A stretch of DNA of 64,000 nt. Origin: Rhizophlyctis rosea (Eukaryota; Chytridiomycota; Chytridiomycetes; Rhizophlyctidales; Rhizophlyctidaceae). Position numbers and translations under genes: made by a program. The DNA lies in the NCBI GenBank assembly GCA_027596075.1, contig JADGJC010000114.1, positions 52,475 through 116,474 of the forward strand, written 5' to 3'. Numbering within the stretch: the stretch's first letter is position 1; every line of letters starts with the position of its first letter. The notes below the pieces were generated by a model. That model had not been told where the DNA came from. It did not search any database and saw only the letters and a list, made by a program, of their open reading frames with translations. This document shows positions 13,951-25,795 of the stretch, in pieces.

Positions 13951-16900
13951 ATGCGGTGTTTACGCACGTCCTGGGTCGCCCTGCTGGCAGGGCTGTTCCT
14001 GGTTTCAATCAACAACTATGTCGCTGGTCAAGGTATGGACCTCTTCCACTTGAGTGCATTGAACACATATCGAACTAAACCCTTGCATCCACTCTAGCAA
14101 CAGCACCCCCTTCTGCCGGCAATCAGACCTCCACCAACAGCACAACGCCAACGCCCGGACTCCCGACATGTTCAGCATATCGAGGTCTAGCGTGTGTCGG
14201 CCTGATTGACTATCAGATCCCATTGAACGAAGCACAGGTCAATGCGACGGAAGCAGTGCTGATGCAAAAGTTGAAGGCTTTGAGTGTCATTAGAGGTGCA
14301 TTCACAGATTGTTACATGGCCGCCAGGGGTGCTATGTGTGCTATGGCATACCCTCGTGGACACACCCCGGTTGTTTGGCGCTCAATCCTTTTCCCGGGGG
14401 GGGGGGGGGGGGGGGGGTGGGGTACACGGGGGGGTGGGGATGGCAAGCGAGAGGCGGAGTGGGGGAAAGGGGGGGGGAGACTGGGAAGGAGGACGGATGG
14501 GAGCGGCAGCGGGAGCCGGAGTGGGGGGCGCGAGGGCAGAGAGGGGGAAGGGCGGGGGGAGGGGAGGATGTTGAGGGTTAGTCAAATCCCACCACTAACA
14601 CACATCATCGCTCCCCAGCACCATACATGCTAACAGCCTGCGCCTCAACCTGCCAAACCTTCCAAGCCCAATGCACCGCCCCCTTCACCCTCTTCAACCA
14701 AACCTCCCTCCTCCCAACCCAATGCATGACAATCCCCTCCCTAAACGCAACCTTCGCCCCAGCACCAACCTGCGTCTCCTTCAACTCCACCCTCCTCGCC
14801 CCCGCACCAGACACACTCACATGCCCCTCTCCCCTAATCTACCACCCGCAAGAAAGCCCCTCCGAACAAACCCGCTGCGTAGGAAACTGCTGCCTCCCCT
14901 GCCCGCACCATTTTGCCTTCTACCCAGAGAAGGTGTGGTATTACGAAGAAACGGTCCTGACGGCTGTCAGGGCCGTGTCGTGTTTAGCGGGGTTGTATAT
15001 CTTTTTGGCCTACATGATGCAACCCGGCAAAAAACAATGGACCCTCCTCCAAATGATGGGCTGCGCCGCCCTCTGGCAAGCCTGCACATTCTTCCAACTC
15101 GGTAACCCCTCCCGCGTCCAATGCGTTGACGACGTCACGTCCTCCACGATGCAAAATAACCCCCTTTGCGCCGTTCAGGGCGGACTCATTATCTTCGCTT
15201 CCATGGGCGCAGCGGTGTGGACGGCGTATTTGATTATTAATTTGCACTTCCATATTGTTTGGAAGAGTGATGTGTTGGAGAGGAATGGAGTGTGGACGGG
15301 ACTTTTCTTGTGGTGTATTCCGACGGCTTTCACGGCGTATTTGGTTAGTCAGAAGAAGATTGCGTATTTGTTTGGATTGGATTGTCTTGTTACGGCGGAT
15401 GTGGCGGATAATCTGTTTTTTTATCCGTTGAGTGTTATGATTTGTGAGTTTTTTTATTTTTTTGTTTTTGGTCTCTTTGGTTTTGTTTGTCACATTGCGC
15501 TTTTGCTCGTTTGCGACTGGATCATGAACTAATCCATTCCGGATGATCGACCCCTTTAGACCCAGCGGCGGTACTCCACATCGTCACATTCATCATCTTT
15601 GCTCGTGTTGTCTTGAAAGCTCGCTTCAACAACGAACAAACCCGGTCCAACACTTCTGGCTCCTTCATCAGTAGCACAAAAGGTACTTCCAACTACCGAA
15701 AATTAATGGTCGTCTTGAGAACACAATGGAGAGCGTTCGTCACTGCGATGGTTTTGGTTGTGATCTTCACGGTATGTCTTGCGATTTTGCTATTGCCAGC
15801 ATGTATTACCGCAAGACCTTGACGCATTTTATTTCAGGCCTTCTGGATGATCCACTGGTTCAACACCCGCAAATCGACCTCCCTCCTAACTTTCTCCTCC
15901 GCAACACCCACATCCTTCCCCCCCTGGCTCCTCCAATGGGGAAACTGCATCTTCACACCAGGCGGAACCCAAGAAACCTGTCGCTCCATCGCAGAACCTT
16001 ACGTTCCCAAACTCATCCCCGCGATCGTCTCGGACGTCTTGATCTGCATTGTCGGAATCGTGATGTTCCCCGTGTTTGGGACAAGACCGGAGGTGTTGAG
16101 GTGGTGGAAGAGACGGCAGATGAGTCAGCACCAGAATACTGTTGAGAGTCTTGCTGTTGGTGGACGCGGTGGGGCGGGGGAGAGGAGGAGTGATACGTAT
16201 AGTATGAGGGATACGTATGGGAGGAAACCTTCTGGTGGTGGTGGAGCGGGGGATAAGCCTAGGTATGATGGGGGGTATGGGTATTACCAAAGTGGAGGGG
16301 AGGAAGATTCGAATTACCCGTACCCGCCGAAAAGTCCTGTTCCGTCTCATCAGCAGTATGGTGGACGGGCGATGACGACGACCAGTTCTACAAACTTATT
16401 GAGGGAAAGGGAGAACGATGACTACTTTGGTGATGTTAGTGGGTATGGGTCTAGGGATGGGTATGGTGGTGGTGCGCAGCCTCCACCGATTTATACGCCG
16501 CAGAGTCCTGGGGGTTACGGTGGGGGAGGATACGGTCCACAAAGTCCGAGAACACCTACAAGTCCTGTAGCATCACGGTACCAACAACAACAACAACCCA
16601 CCCGCCACGCCCGCTCACCCTCCAGCCACAGCGTCCACAGTACTCACAGCGCCCGAACATACCGTGACGAATTCGACTCCTTCGCCGACGCACCTCCTCT
16701 TCCTCAAGACCGGTACAACAATTACTCTAGACAGCATCAACAACCTCAACAACAAATCCGCTCCCCCTCCCGCGGTGCACCCTCCCCAGCCCCATCACAC
16801 CGCTCTTACGCATCCTCGCATCATCAGCAGACACAACAACATTGGGAAGAGAGGGATGCGGCGCCACCTATGCCGGTTACGGGCGGTGGATACGGACGGA

Positions 16901-16983
16901 CGCAGTACGGGGAGGGAGCTATCATGCAAATCGTTGGTGGGAGGGGACGACAGGATGTTGATGAGTATGGGAGGAGGATGTAG
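13951..16983 (+). CDS. Frizzled/Smoothened-like seven-TM receptor
   Basis: Predicted plasma-membrane receptor. Exons 13951-14032, 14098-14355, 14619-15443, 15560-15771 and 15838-16983 give 840 aa. Residues 1-26 form a signal peptide (hydrophobic WVALLAGLFLV core). A Cys-rich extracellular domain follows (about 45-200), with YPPPYMLTACASTC resembling the YxPxC...C segments of Frizzled CRDs, several N-glycosylation sites and a CCLPCP cluster. Seven hydrophobic segments lie between about 220 and 540. The last ends at FGTRPEVLRWWKR, a Trp-rich juxtamembrane segment where Frizzled receptors carry their cytosolic KTxxxW motif; that exact motif is absent. The tail (about 545-840) is low complexity, rich in Gly, Tyr, Ser, Pro and Gln. 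Family assignment rests on architecture and motif pattern. The ligand is unknown. The exon 2/3 intron (263 bp) is extremely G-rich. Confidence 0.8.
14356..14618 (+). other. G-rich intron with long poly-G run
   Basis: This is intron 2 of the receptor gene. Its non-template strand has an uninterrupted G run starting about 14396, then roughly 180 bases of almost pure G/A with repeated G-tracts. The donor (C|GTGGAC) is weak, but the acceptor CCCCAG and the reading phase on both sides fit. The strand has strong G-quadruplex potential. Confidence 0.7.
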
Positions 16984-18045
16984 GGATATTGTTATATGCC
17001 GTAATGATATTATTCTTTGTAATCTTGTTGATCGAGATGTATTAGAGAAAGTTATGTCTAGACGAATTGAGTGTATTATCTCTCATATAGGGCCGCGCAC
17101 TTACATCTGTGACAAGGTCTTCGGGATCGTGAGATGCGGGTGATGGAGGGGCCGTTCATCCGCTCCTCTCGCCAAACGTGTCTCGTCTTGTTCTGGACGT
17201 ATTCCTCTTATGCAAAAGTTACCTCCAGTATTGGTGGGCACAGTCAATGATTGTATCTAAAGGACGCATTGTTTTGCCTACCCAAAAGTGCACCATCTGA
17301 CCTTTTGCCCTTGGAGTTGTCGCAACAAAACGCATCTCGCCCAAAAAATCAGCCAATCAGCTATCGGCCCCTTTCCCGCGAGACGAGGATGAGCGCGCCC
17401 TCAGAGAAAGCGATGTGGTCAAAGTTCGGGTGTCATTCATATGACTGGCGTGCCATCGGGTCTTTGCGTGAAGGAAGACGGTGTTCCCAAAATTGTCAAA
17501 GGGAAGACCAAGTCGACCTCTTGATGGTTCGTGGACCGTGGGGTTCTGACTTGGCAAATATTTTGCGGAGAACAGGTTGGGGGAATCGTGGAATCGAGAT
17601 TTTACATTTCTGGGCTGTGACCCACTGGGGTTCCGGAAGCTCCGAATTAGGGGAATCGTAGAGGTTTCTATTTGACGACGCGTTGCACAGCTGTGCACGC
17701 AGGAGCACAAACTAAACATGACGCCAGAGACATCGAAGCATCGAAAATGGAACGTGATGAACGAAACTTCAGAATGTGTGGAGAGGAATAAGATGCAGAG
17801 AGCATAAGATGCAGAGAGAATAAGATGCAGAGACACGAAATTTTTGGACCTTTTGCTTCGGAGCATGGCGTGGTTGTTGGGGTTAGGTATCCGTTGACAG
17901 CTGGCGTTGTTTGTTGTAAGACTTATAAGTTCATCCTTGATTCGCATTTTGAAGCTCCAACAAGGTCGAAGACGGCCACCACGATTGGGGCATGACAGCA
18001 TAATCTTCAAGTTCACTTCATCGTGCTATCTTCAGACTTCTAGCC
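16984..18045. other. Intergenic spacer with a small tandem repeat
   Basis: No supported gene. A 219-codon open frame on the - strand (17357-18016) has no domain, no codon bias and an unnatural composition, and is treated as chance. A 16-bp tandem repeat lies at 17787-17834. The promoter of the membrane protein at 18046 should lie at the right end. Confidence 0.5.
17787..17834. repeat. 16-bp tandem repeat, 3 copies
   Basis: Three adjacent copies of AATAAGATGCAGAGAG start at 17787, 17803 and 17819. The second starts with C instead of A, and the third ends in C. A simple slippage repeat. Confidence 0.85.
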
Positions 18046-20001
18046 ATGCCAAACGCAACACACATCATCACCACGAACCCAGTGGTGGTTTCCAACATCG
18101 GTGTCATCTCTTCTATTATCCAATCCACCTTGGTCATTTTTGTGGCGGCATTGGTGCACCATCTTCGAATCTATATAGTTAGTAGACCGGCATGGCCTCG
18201 CTTTCGATCCTCGGCCGCCAGCGCAGCAGATCTTGTCTTTGCACGGGAGAGTATGGGGGAATTGGGCCTGATGATTGGACGTGCTAAAACGTTGGGTGTG
18301 GTTTGTTGGGTTTTCGTGGTGGTGTGTTTGGTTTTCGCAGCGGATGCGATCGGGTTTGCTGCGAATGCTTTGTATCAGGTCTTACCGGTATGTCAAGAAT
18401 CTGTTCTTGATTAACTCTGAGGGTTCAAATTGGAATTGGAATCTTCCACTCACGTTCCATTCACGGTTTAGATGCCGACGGATTTACGACCCTTCCTCAA
18501 CGCCAATACGACAACCCAAGGGTGGAGCAGCTGCGCCGATGCGAGCCATACCGATGCTCAAAGGGAAGCTCGATGCACTCAATGGAATTGGGCTATGGGA
18601 AACTTCACCGGTGGCAAGGTCGCCGAAAGATTCACAATCTACGACGCAATCGAATCTAATGGCACAACGCTTTTCGGGCAAATATGCCCATCCCAATATA
18701 TCCCCATCGACCCCTTAGAATATACAAATGACGTCATGATGGCTCGCTTGCCCGTCAACCGATCCGATATACAACCATCATCCCGCTTCCTGCTCTCCTA
18801 CGAAACAGCCAGAGTCGGTTGCGGTTTCGGCCCCATACTTTTGTATCTACCAAATGCTACGACTCCCTCAATCATCCTCGATGGCGCGAACGTAACAACA
18901 CAATCCCTCCAAATGATGACCGCGAACTTGACTGCATGGTCCGTCGCCTGGAGACCGTACCTCATCCCCAGGCCAAAAGACTCCATAAACAAGGCCTTTT
19001 CGACGGGCAAATTGCAAGTCGCATCCCTCCCACCCACCCCCACCATCCTCGCTCTCATCGACCAAAACCCAGACGTCGACATAGCCCAATATCTCCTCGA
19101 CCTTCCCCTCGGCACCGACTTCGCCAAATCATGGTTCAGCTCCCCAGACATGAAACTCAACAAAGACCCAGGCTTCGCCGCCCTCCTGGTGAATTTCGGG
19201 TTCAGCTTGTCGAGTAATAACGACTTGAATGACCTTGTTTGGAGCTACTACACCTATCCCGCCGAAGCGAGGGCAACAGTCAGTCTAGTTTGCACATCGG
19301 CATCAACACCGGAAAGCGGAGCCGTGCAGGTCAGAAACGGTGGAATCGGCGGCGTATATTTGCATCGCGACACTCCGGTTCTCGACTATGCGTATCGCAA
19401 CCACACGCAATGGGATATGCCGGACGGGAATTGGGTGCAGGAGCGGCTGGCGGCGTACAATGGGAGTTTTTATAGTGAGTACGTGCATACGATTGCGGAT
19501 GGGATTCTGCAGAGCGGGTTTACGCCTTTGAAGTATTTGGGATACGCTATGTCTGTGTACGTTCTGGAAAGTATGGATAAGAAGCGGGCTGCAGGATTTG
19601 GGACGGCTGAAGTGGAAGGTATGTATAGTGATCAACCTCTCGGGAAACCCGTCAACGCCATCATCACTACTACCTTCCGGCTTTCGTTTATCCCGGTTTT
19701 CATTATCGTTCCTGTCCTCGTCATCGCCGGCGTGTGTCTATGGTTGCGCTTGCGGGCAAGTCGCGACACATTGGCGTTGGCGACGGTTTATAGTGACATG
19801 TACAAGATTGGGGAAGTTTTGACGAAACCGGTGGGGAATAATGTTGGGCCTGCTGGACAGAGACCGGATAGTCTACTCGAGCATCGGAATGGACCGATAG
19901 AGGACATATATGTAGATGGTGAGAAGGCAGCGCGGATTCCATATGTAGATTTGCACCATGTTGTATCGAAGGATACCAACCGAGGGGTTGGTGGGGTGTA
20001 A
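18046..20001 (+). CDS. Membrane protein with large glycosylated ectodomain, unknown family
   Basis: Two exons (18046-18387 and 18472-20001, phase 0 join) give 623 aa. Hydrophobic segments lie at about 15-37 and 88-112 and near the C-terminus at about 518-542 (FIPVFIIVPVLVIAGVCLWL). The roughly 400 residues between the second and third carry many N-x-S/T sites (NTT, NFT, NRS, NAT, NVT, NLT, NGS) and scattered Cys. The inferred topology is short cytosolic ends with one large extracellular or lumenal domain. No known domain is recognised. It resembles the gene at 55216-57242 in layout (two N-terminal hydrophobic segments, ectodomain, one C-terminal hydrophobic segment), but I do not see convincing sequence identity. 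The start at 18046 is the first ATG and precedes the hydrophobic segment. Confidence 0.85.
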
Positions 20002-20202
20002 ATTTCTATGAAATTCAAAAATATACTAGCATTATCAAATGTCCTCAATATATCGCAGCGCTCTAGCACTGATGCCTCCATTATCGAATGAATAGCAATA
20101 AAAGCAAGTACGCCAGGGATACCTATGCAAGCAGCAAAAATGCGCTTCCACACCAGTTTCAAGCCAAACACCAAAAGAGTTTCGTGAATGGGGGGACACA
20201 AC

Positions 20203-20275
20203 CGAGCCTACCAGGGGTCGAACCTGGAATCTCCTGATTCGTAGTCAGGCGCCTTATCCATTGGGCCATAGGCCC
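20203..20275 (-). tRNA. tRNA-Arg (anticodon ACG), no intron
   Basis: A 73-nt cloverleaf reads on the - strand. The acceptor arm is GGGCCTA/TAGGCTC with one G-U pair. The D-arm stem is GCCC/GGC. The anticodon stem CCTGA/TCAGG encloses loop CTACGAA, giving anticodon ACG, which reads CGU (and CGC/CGA after A34-to-inosine editing). The T-arm is CCAGG-TTCGACC-CCTGG and the discriminator is G. The 3' CCA is not encoded, as usual in eukaryotes. No intron follows position 37. It sits between two convergent protein genes. Confidence 0.95.
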
Positions 20276-20519
20276 CGGTTGAAAATTGATATCAGAAATG
20301 ATTTACACCAACATATATATTGAATGTCGGCGATTCCAATGGTCGTTGAGATGGATTTTGAGCTGTGTTGGCCAGATGTCAGCTCATTGTCAACTGAGCA
20401 ACTGAGTGTTTTGAATCCATATCGTCCCAGCTAATACATCCACAAACTTCTAGTGCAGATTATCTGGTTCTTGACCACACCTCGCATCTGACATCGGCAC
20501 ATCGCCCTTGCAAAAACTT

Positions 20520-23500
20520 CTATTCTCCCGCCACCAATATCGTCCCCGGTCTAGCTTTCATTTCCTTCGCAAACACCACAACCCCAATCTTATGCCACAT
20601 CCCATTCTCCCTCCGATCCAAGACCAACCCCTCCTTTGTGGTTTCCTGTCCATCTGCTTTCGTGCCGAATAATATTCTGATGGGTCCTTGAGGCTTTTCC
20701 TCAAATGCTACTACTGCGGCGATTGGCGGATTGGCGGCATCGGATGGTGGGACTTTCAGGCCGAGAGCGGCGAAATGGGCGTGTGGGGCGTATTTGTAGA
20801 GAAGGGTTAGTTGCCGAAGGATCAAGAGTGCTCGTCCAGATTCTTCTTCGACTTTTGGGGCTGCATTGGGGAATGTTTGTTCCTGTTGTTGGATGAGCCA
20901 TTAGGGTCGAAGCTTGGTCATCCAGACTTCACGTTCAACAATGGTTATAAGCGGTACTCACCAGTGCACTCAAGGCTTCCGGATTCGTCAAACTCGACAT
21001 CCCCAAGAAAGCCGCCATACTCCCGACACAAACCCCATCCAAAATCTCATCATTCAATCCCATAGCCCGTGCCGCCGCTGCAGCCTTATCCTGATCTACA
21101 TATAAGACATGTTGACTTTCTCCGCACAGGTCTTCACCGTCGCCAAGCTTGATCATACTCCATATCCATTCGACGTCATGCAAACTCGCTTCCGTGAACT
21201 TGACACCATCAGAATGGACAGTGGCGACCGTGAGGTCTTTGTTTGTCCGTGGATGTTGTGGAGCGACAACCAGCCCGCCCTTTGATGTCGCCGGTGAAGG
21301 AATGCAGCACGTAGCATTGCCAGGAACATGCCCATTAACAAACACCGTCCCGCTCCAATCCCCCGCCTCCACAATCCTCCTCCAATACCTTCCATACAAC
21401 TCCTCATACCCAACATCGTATCTAACCTCCGGATGCAAATGACTTGGCACAATCCCCAAAATACCATAAATCCTATCCACTTCGATGGAACACCCCCGAC
21501 TCTGCACCGCTTGGATTGTTTCCCAGAATCCGACTTCGCGGCGTTTGCGGAGCTCGGCGAACCATTGCAGATGCCACATAGGGGATTCTTGCATGCACCA
21601 GGCGGTGGCGGACATGAGAGGGCTGAAGTCTAGGGAGCGCTCGATGCCCATTTTGAGGATTAGGTTTGCGGTGCGGAGGAGCATCCACCATTCGTTGCGG
21701 GAGATGGAACCGTAACGGCCAAAGAGGAAGATGGAGAACGGGGGAAGGACGCCTTCTTGGAATGTCCTGTGATCTTCATGTAAGCACTCAACGTCTTCAA
21801 TTTAATATCCCGCAGCAGGACAAGAACTTACCAAACTCTTTGGAACCATCCAGCTTCCTCCACAATCTTCGCCAACGAAACCAGCCCGTATGCCTGCGTC
21901 TCATTCAACCCAATCTCAAACGCCACTTCGCCCCTGAGCATGTTTCCCAACGCTTCGTCCGTCTTGCGCCCATAGATTGTATTTCCAAACATTGCATTGA
22001 TGCATTTGATGAAGATGTGTGTAGAGGGGTTGGAGAGGATTGGTGGGTCGTCGATCCAGACTATGCAGAGGGCGGCGTTGGAGTAGTAGTGGCCCATCTT
22101 TTGTACTTTGTGTTCAAAATTTGTATGATTATGTTAGTTTTGAGGGATGATAATGAAGACAAACAAAGCAAGTACCAGCCCCACCTCTCACCTTCATCAT
22201 TGCTCCCACTCGCATGCTGCGGAATGCACAAAACATCCACCCAAACATACCGACTCCGCCCATAAGCTCTGCACCCATCCAGAATCTCCAACAACTTCTT
22301 CTCGTCCCGTATTGGTATTTGCCAATCAACGCCATAGGCTTCACCGTCAAGTTGGGTCAGCCCACTTCCCCAAACGTGACTGATGATGGTGTATTCTACC
22401 AGAGTGGGGAAGGAGGATGTGAGGACTGACATGTTGGTGGATAGATCTACGAGACGAGCTGGGTATTCATCACGGGAGAGGGCGGGAAGCTCGATGGGTG
22501 TGAAGTTTTGGAAGGAGGTCACGGGTCGGTTCAGACGCCATTGTTCTATGCCGCTGTCTGTAAGAGCTCCATAAATCAGCACAGAGTGATTAACGCCTCA
22601 CTCGCACGCAAAACCGCAGAACCCACCCATGGGTTCCATTACCAACTTCAAGGGCAACTGATTCATGTCCAGTCTTGTCTCCGGTGATGGGGATCCAACA
22701 TAATCGCCTACTTTGAAGAGCAAGCCACGTTCTTCTGCGAATGCTTCTAGCTCCTTCTTCACACGCGCACCGTCCCAATTGAATAAGTCGCCTTCGGGCA
22801 CAGGAAGTGGTGGGAGATTGTAAGTCATGGTTGGTACTGTTTGAGTTACGGGTTTCTTAGGGTTTTGCGCTGGTGTAGGATTCTGCGGATGTGGTTTAGG
22901 GGAAGTTGGTGCAGATGACGCGCTGGCTGCAGGAGAGATAGGGCTTGTTGCATCAGCGTTTGGCTGAGGAATTGAGCTTGGAGGCGTGATTGCGGGTGAT
23001 GTTGTATGGCCAGCAGGTTGAGATGGGGGATGAATTTGTGGCGAGCTGGAGGGTGCAGCAGCTTGAGTTATCAGTCCGCTGCTTGGGGTTGCAAAACCCG
23101 TCCCTTGGACAGCACTGGCGCTTCCAACGGGCGTTAGATAATGATATTGTACCGCTGGATGTGGTTGTGGGTATGGAGCATAAGGTGCGGGGGCCACGTA
23201 TGGTACTGCACTGTATGGTCTGTATGGAGCACTTCCGTAGCCTGGTGCAGTGTGGGCAGGCTGTCCCGGCCACTGTGGCTGCGGAGAGGCGGTGTAGCCT
23301 GGATAAGGACTGGAATATCCATAGGCCATTGATGCAGTTGGTGGTCCTGAAGGCGGCCCCAGTGGGCGTGGCACTCCATAGGGCAACGGCATCTGTGGAC
23401 GTTGATTATATTGAACGGCAGGCACAGATCCGGCATAGGGATATGGCGCATATTGCTGAATGGGAGCGGCAGCGGTGCTTGCTGCTGGCGCGGGCGGCCT

Positions 23501-23649
23501 GTAGTCGCTGCCCAGGGCAGGATGTGGTTGCTGATCTGCTCGTAATTTCTCAATCGCTCGCAAGAAATAGATTGACTCGCACCAGATGAATTCATACCTT
23601 GCTTGTTCTTGTTGGGTTTCTTCAACCCTAGCAGGTCTTTGAACCCCAT
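20520..23649 (-). CDS. HET-domain protein with Pro/Tyr/Gln-rich N-terminus
   Basis: Exons 23598-23649, 22602-23535, 22192-22553, 21832-22105, 20962-21766 and 20520-20882 sum to 929 aa. Residues 1-17 are basic (MGFKDLLGLKKPNKNKQ). About 20-230 is low complexity, dominated by Pro, Tyr, Ala, Gln and Gly (prion-like). About 260-325 is a globular linker (LFNWDGARVKKELEAFAEE...). The HET core spans about 375-475 with the three family signatures YTIISHVWG, YVWVDVLCIPQ and YSNAALCIVWID. An unassigned C-terminal region of about 450 aa follows. HET domains in filamentous fungi trigger cell death in non-self recognition; in this lineage the role is unproven. The 47-bp intron at 22554-22601 ties the low-complexity exon to the HET exon; read without it they look like two genes. 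The same-strand PARG-like gene lies directly upstream. Confidence 0.85.
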
Positions 23650-23975
23650 CGTTGATTCACTCCAGTTGAGGCGGATAGAGCAGAAGCTGCGGTGCGTGAA
23701 TGCGACAGGTATCAGACAAGATTTTGATGGGAAAGTGGGTTTTGGAGGAGGGAAGGTGAGATGAGGGCGCACCACTTTTGTTTGTTTACAACTTCACCTC
23801 ACCGGCCACCCGGGGCCAAGTGACACAAATCCCCGGCGGATCGTGGAAAAAAGTTAAAATGCAGAGCTGTGAGGTTGAGTCCACATCCACTTTATCAGGC
23901 TGTTGAGCGTCAGCAGGTGATAGACTGAACCGCTGGGATGGGACGTGTGAAGGCGAGAATCGCAAGCTTCCTCCA

Positions 23976-24059
23976 CACACATACGCAGAGAACACATACG
24001 CAGAGAACACACATACGCAGAGAATACACATATGCGGAGAACGCGCATACGCAGAGAAA
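23976..24059. repeat. Minisatellite, about 5 copies of a 15-17-bp unit
   Basis: Imperfect tandem copies of (CA)CACATACGCAGAGAA start about 23976, 23993, 24008, 24025 and 24042. Copies differ by 2-bp length changes and a few substitutions. The array lies between the 3' end of the PARG-like gene and the 5' end of the HET gene, within about 330-410 bp of the HET start, so it could sit in the HET promoter. Confidence 0.85.
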
Positions 24060-24093
24060 GCGACACAACAAAAGCTCTAGCTTCAGTTCTTCT

Positions 24094-25795
24094 TCATGTG
24101 AAGCCGTTCTTCTCGGCAGTGACTCGCATCCCCTCCAAAAGCTGTTGGACAGTTGGCAGTTTCTCGACGTCCTCCGTCTCTCCCACCAAAGGCCACAGTT
24201 TCTCTAGGGCCTCCTTCCCATCTTTCACCATCGTATGCTCGTCCTCTATGGCAGGGTTACCATGATAAACCAGGAAATCGATGCCAGCGATCCGAGCTGC
24301 GGCGTACTGAATCATTGTCATTACTGAGATGTGGCCTCCATATACGCCGCAACCCCAGTTGCCCTATGGAATCCGTAAGGATGTGAGACTGGCCATCACC
24401 CAAAATGAGTCACAGATTCTGTTTGCATACCGTGTGAATGAGCGTCTTCGGCGCGTTGTTGTTCTCTGCCATGGCACCTGCTGCGTCCAAAACATTGTAT
24501 GGCGATTGTGGTCTTCGTGGACCACGACCTAACCGTTCAGCTTGCAGGTCGTCAGGTTCCAGCTTCACACTAGCCATTCGGACGCCGGCAAAACCGGTGA
24601 CTGCTGTTATGAGCAAGTGCCGAAGTTCGTGGATTGAGTAGAACCCATTGCGACCTACAGAGTTGGGGTTTCGCTATGACAGTTCGACCAACGCAAACGT
24701 AAGATATGAATGATAGGCTGTCTCGCAGCTTGCTACGAATTGGCACGCCAAGCTAAATGGTGGCTCATACCGTGTCGGGCAATTGATCCAAAGCTTGCAT
24801 GCAAATGAAGTTGGTGAGGCCTTCTCCTGGCCGAAATACTTTTAGGTTGATGGCTTTCGTGGTCGTTTCAATGGCGCGGGGATTGTATGATTGGACCACA
24901 CTATCACAAGTCGCATTCTTACTATGAAACAAATGGCGGAAGTCTTAGAGGATGAACGCACAGGGCGCAGTTGGGTAAACGGACATTATCACGCTTCCTT
25001 TCCTTTCCGCTCCCATTACCAAAATGGGGGTCGGTCGATGGGCCATCTCGGTTGTTAGCGGCTGATAGCCAGCTTTTCGTGCAGCTGAGTGCTTCAATTC
25101 ATCAACGAACACTTCATCGGGAACCTACATGTGGGAAAAGCAAATCGATTGGGCCAAAAGAACTTTACAATAGCAAAAACATTCATACTACCTTGGTTCC
25201 TCTGGCGAGTTCTCGCATAACATTTCGAATGGAGCCCATGATGGGATGTTCCAAGCTAATGCGCTCATCCGATTGCAAACGTGCATCCACATGATAGTAC
25301 TGCGCCAAAGATGTATCCGAGAAGTTGACGTACCAGGCAGTCAGCGGTGCCCTCGAGGTACCGCCAACAAGATCTCGATAACATTGTGATGGCTCAGTGT
25401 CTTCAAAGCCCTTCCGACCAACATTGCCATCAGTCTTTGACAAAATAGAATGCGGAAGAGTAACTCTTGCAACGGGTAAAGTCTGGCATCGGGAGGCTCC
25501 GAAGCCGCACAAAATAGACTTCGGCATTCGATGGATACAGGCTGGACACGCCACGACTATATTCGCGATAGATGGTGTTCTTCAGGCCTTTGTTACTCCA
25601 GGTCGGCGGATAGCGTTTAGCGAGCTTGTTGCTTTTGAAAGCCGCTCGGGATAAGATGTCTGGCCGAAGTTGGAGGGGGATGTCGGACGTGAAATCAAGG
25701 GAAGCCGTGGCAGCGCCTTCCGCTTGATCGGGTGCAGTTCTTTGGAAAGAGATGTTGCGGTTAACCACATGTGCCACTGTCAACAACAGATCCAT
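24094..25795 (-). CDS. Poly(ADP-ribose) glycohydrolase-like protein, 5' end unresolved
   Basis: Likely member of the PARG/macrodomain superfamily, which hydrolyses ADP-ribose polymers. Well-supported exons are 25192-about 25500, 24993-25124, 24771-24917, 24431-24673 and 24094-24363, all joined in phase 0. Key segments in order: WYVNFSDTSLAQYYHVD and QSDERISLEHPIMGSIR (the position of the PARG catalytic loop); RPTPILVMGAER; AIETTTKAINLKVFRPGEG; and HTGNWGCGVYGGH, which matches the C-terminal TGNWGCGAFGGD signature of PARGs. The canonical GGG-x(6-8)-QEE loop is not visible. The nearest match, QSDE, lacks the GGG and keeps only one acidic pair, so activity is uncertain. The start may lie in an exon near 26229 (good donor GTATGT near 26004), but the exons between 25500 and 26229 could not be joined in one frame. 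Divergent from the TRPV-like gene. Confidence 0.6.

Noticed and set aside
17357..18016. 219-codon open frame on the - strand
   Set aside because: No domain, no codon bias, unnatural Arg/Ser/Thr-rich composition, and it crosses a 16-bp tandem repeat; judged a chance frame.
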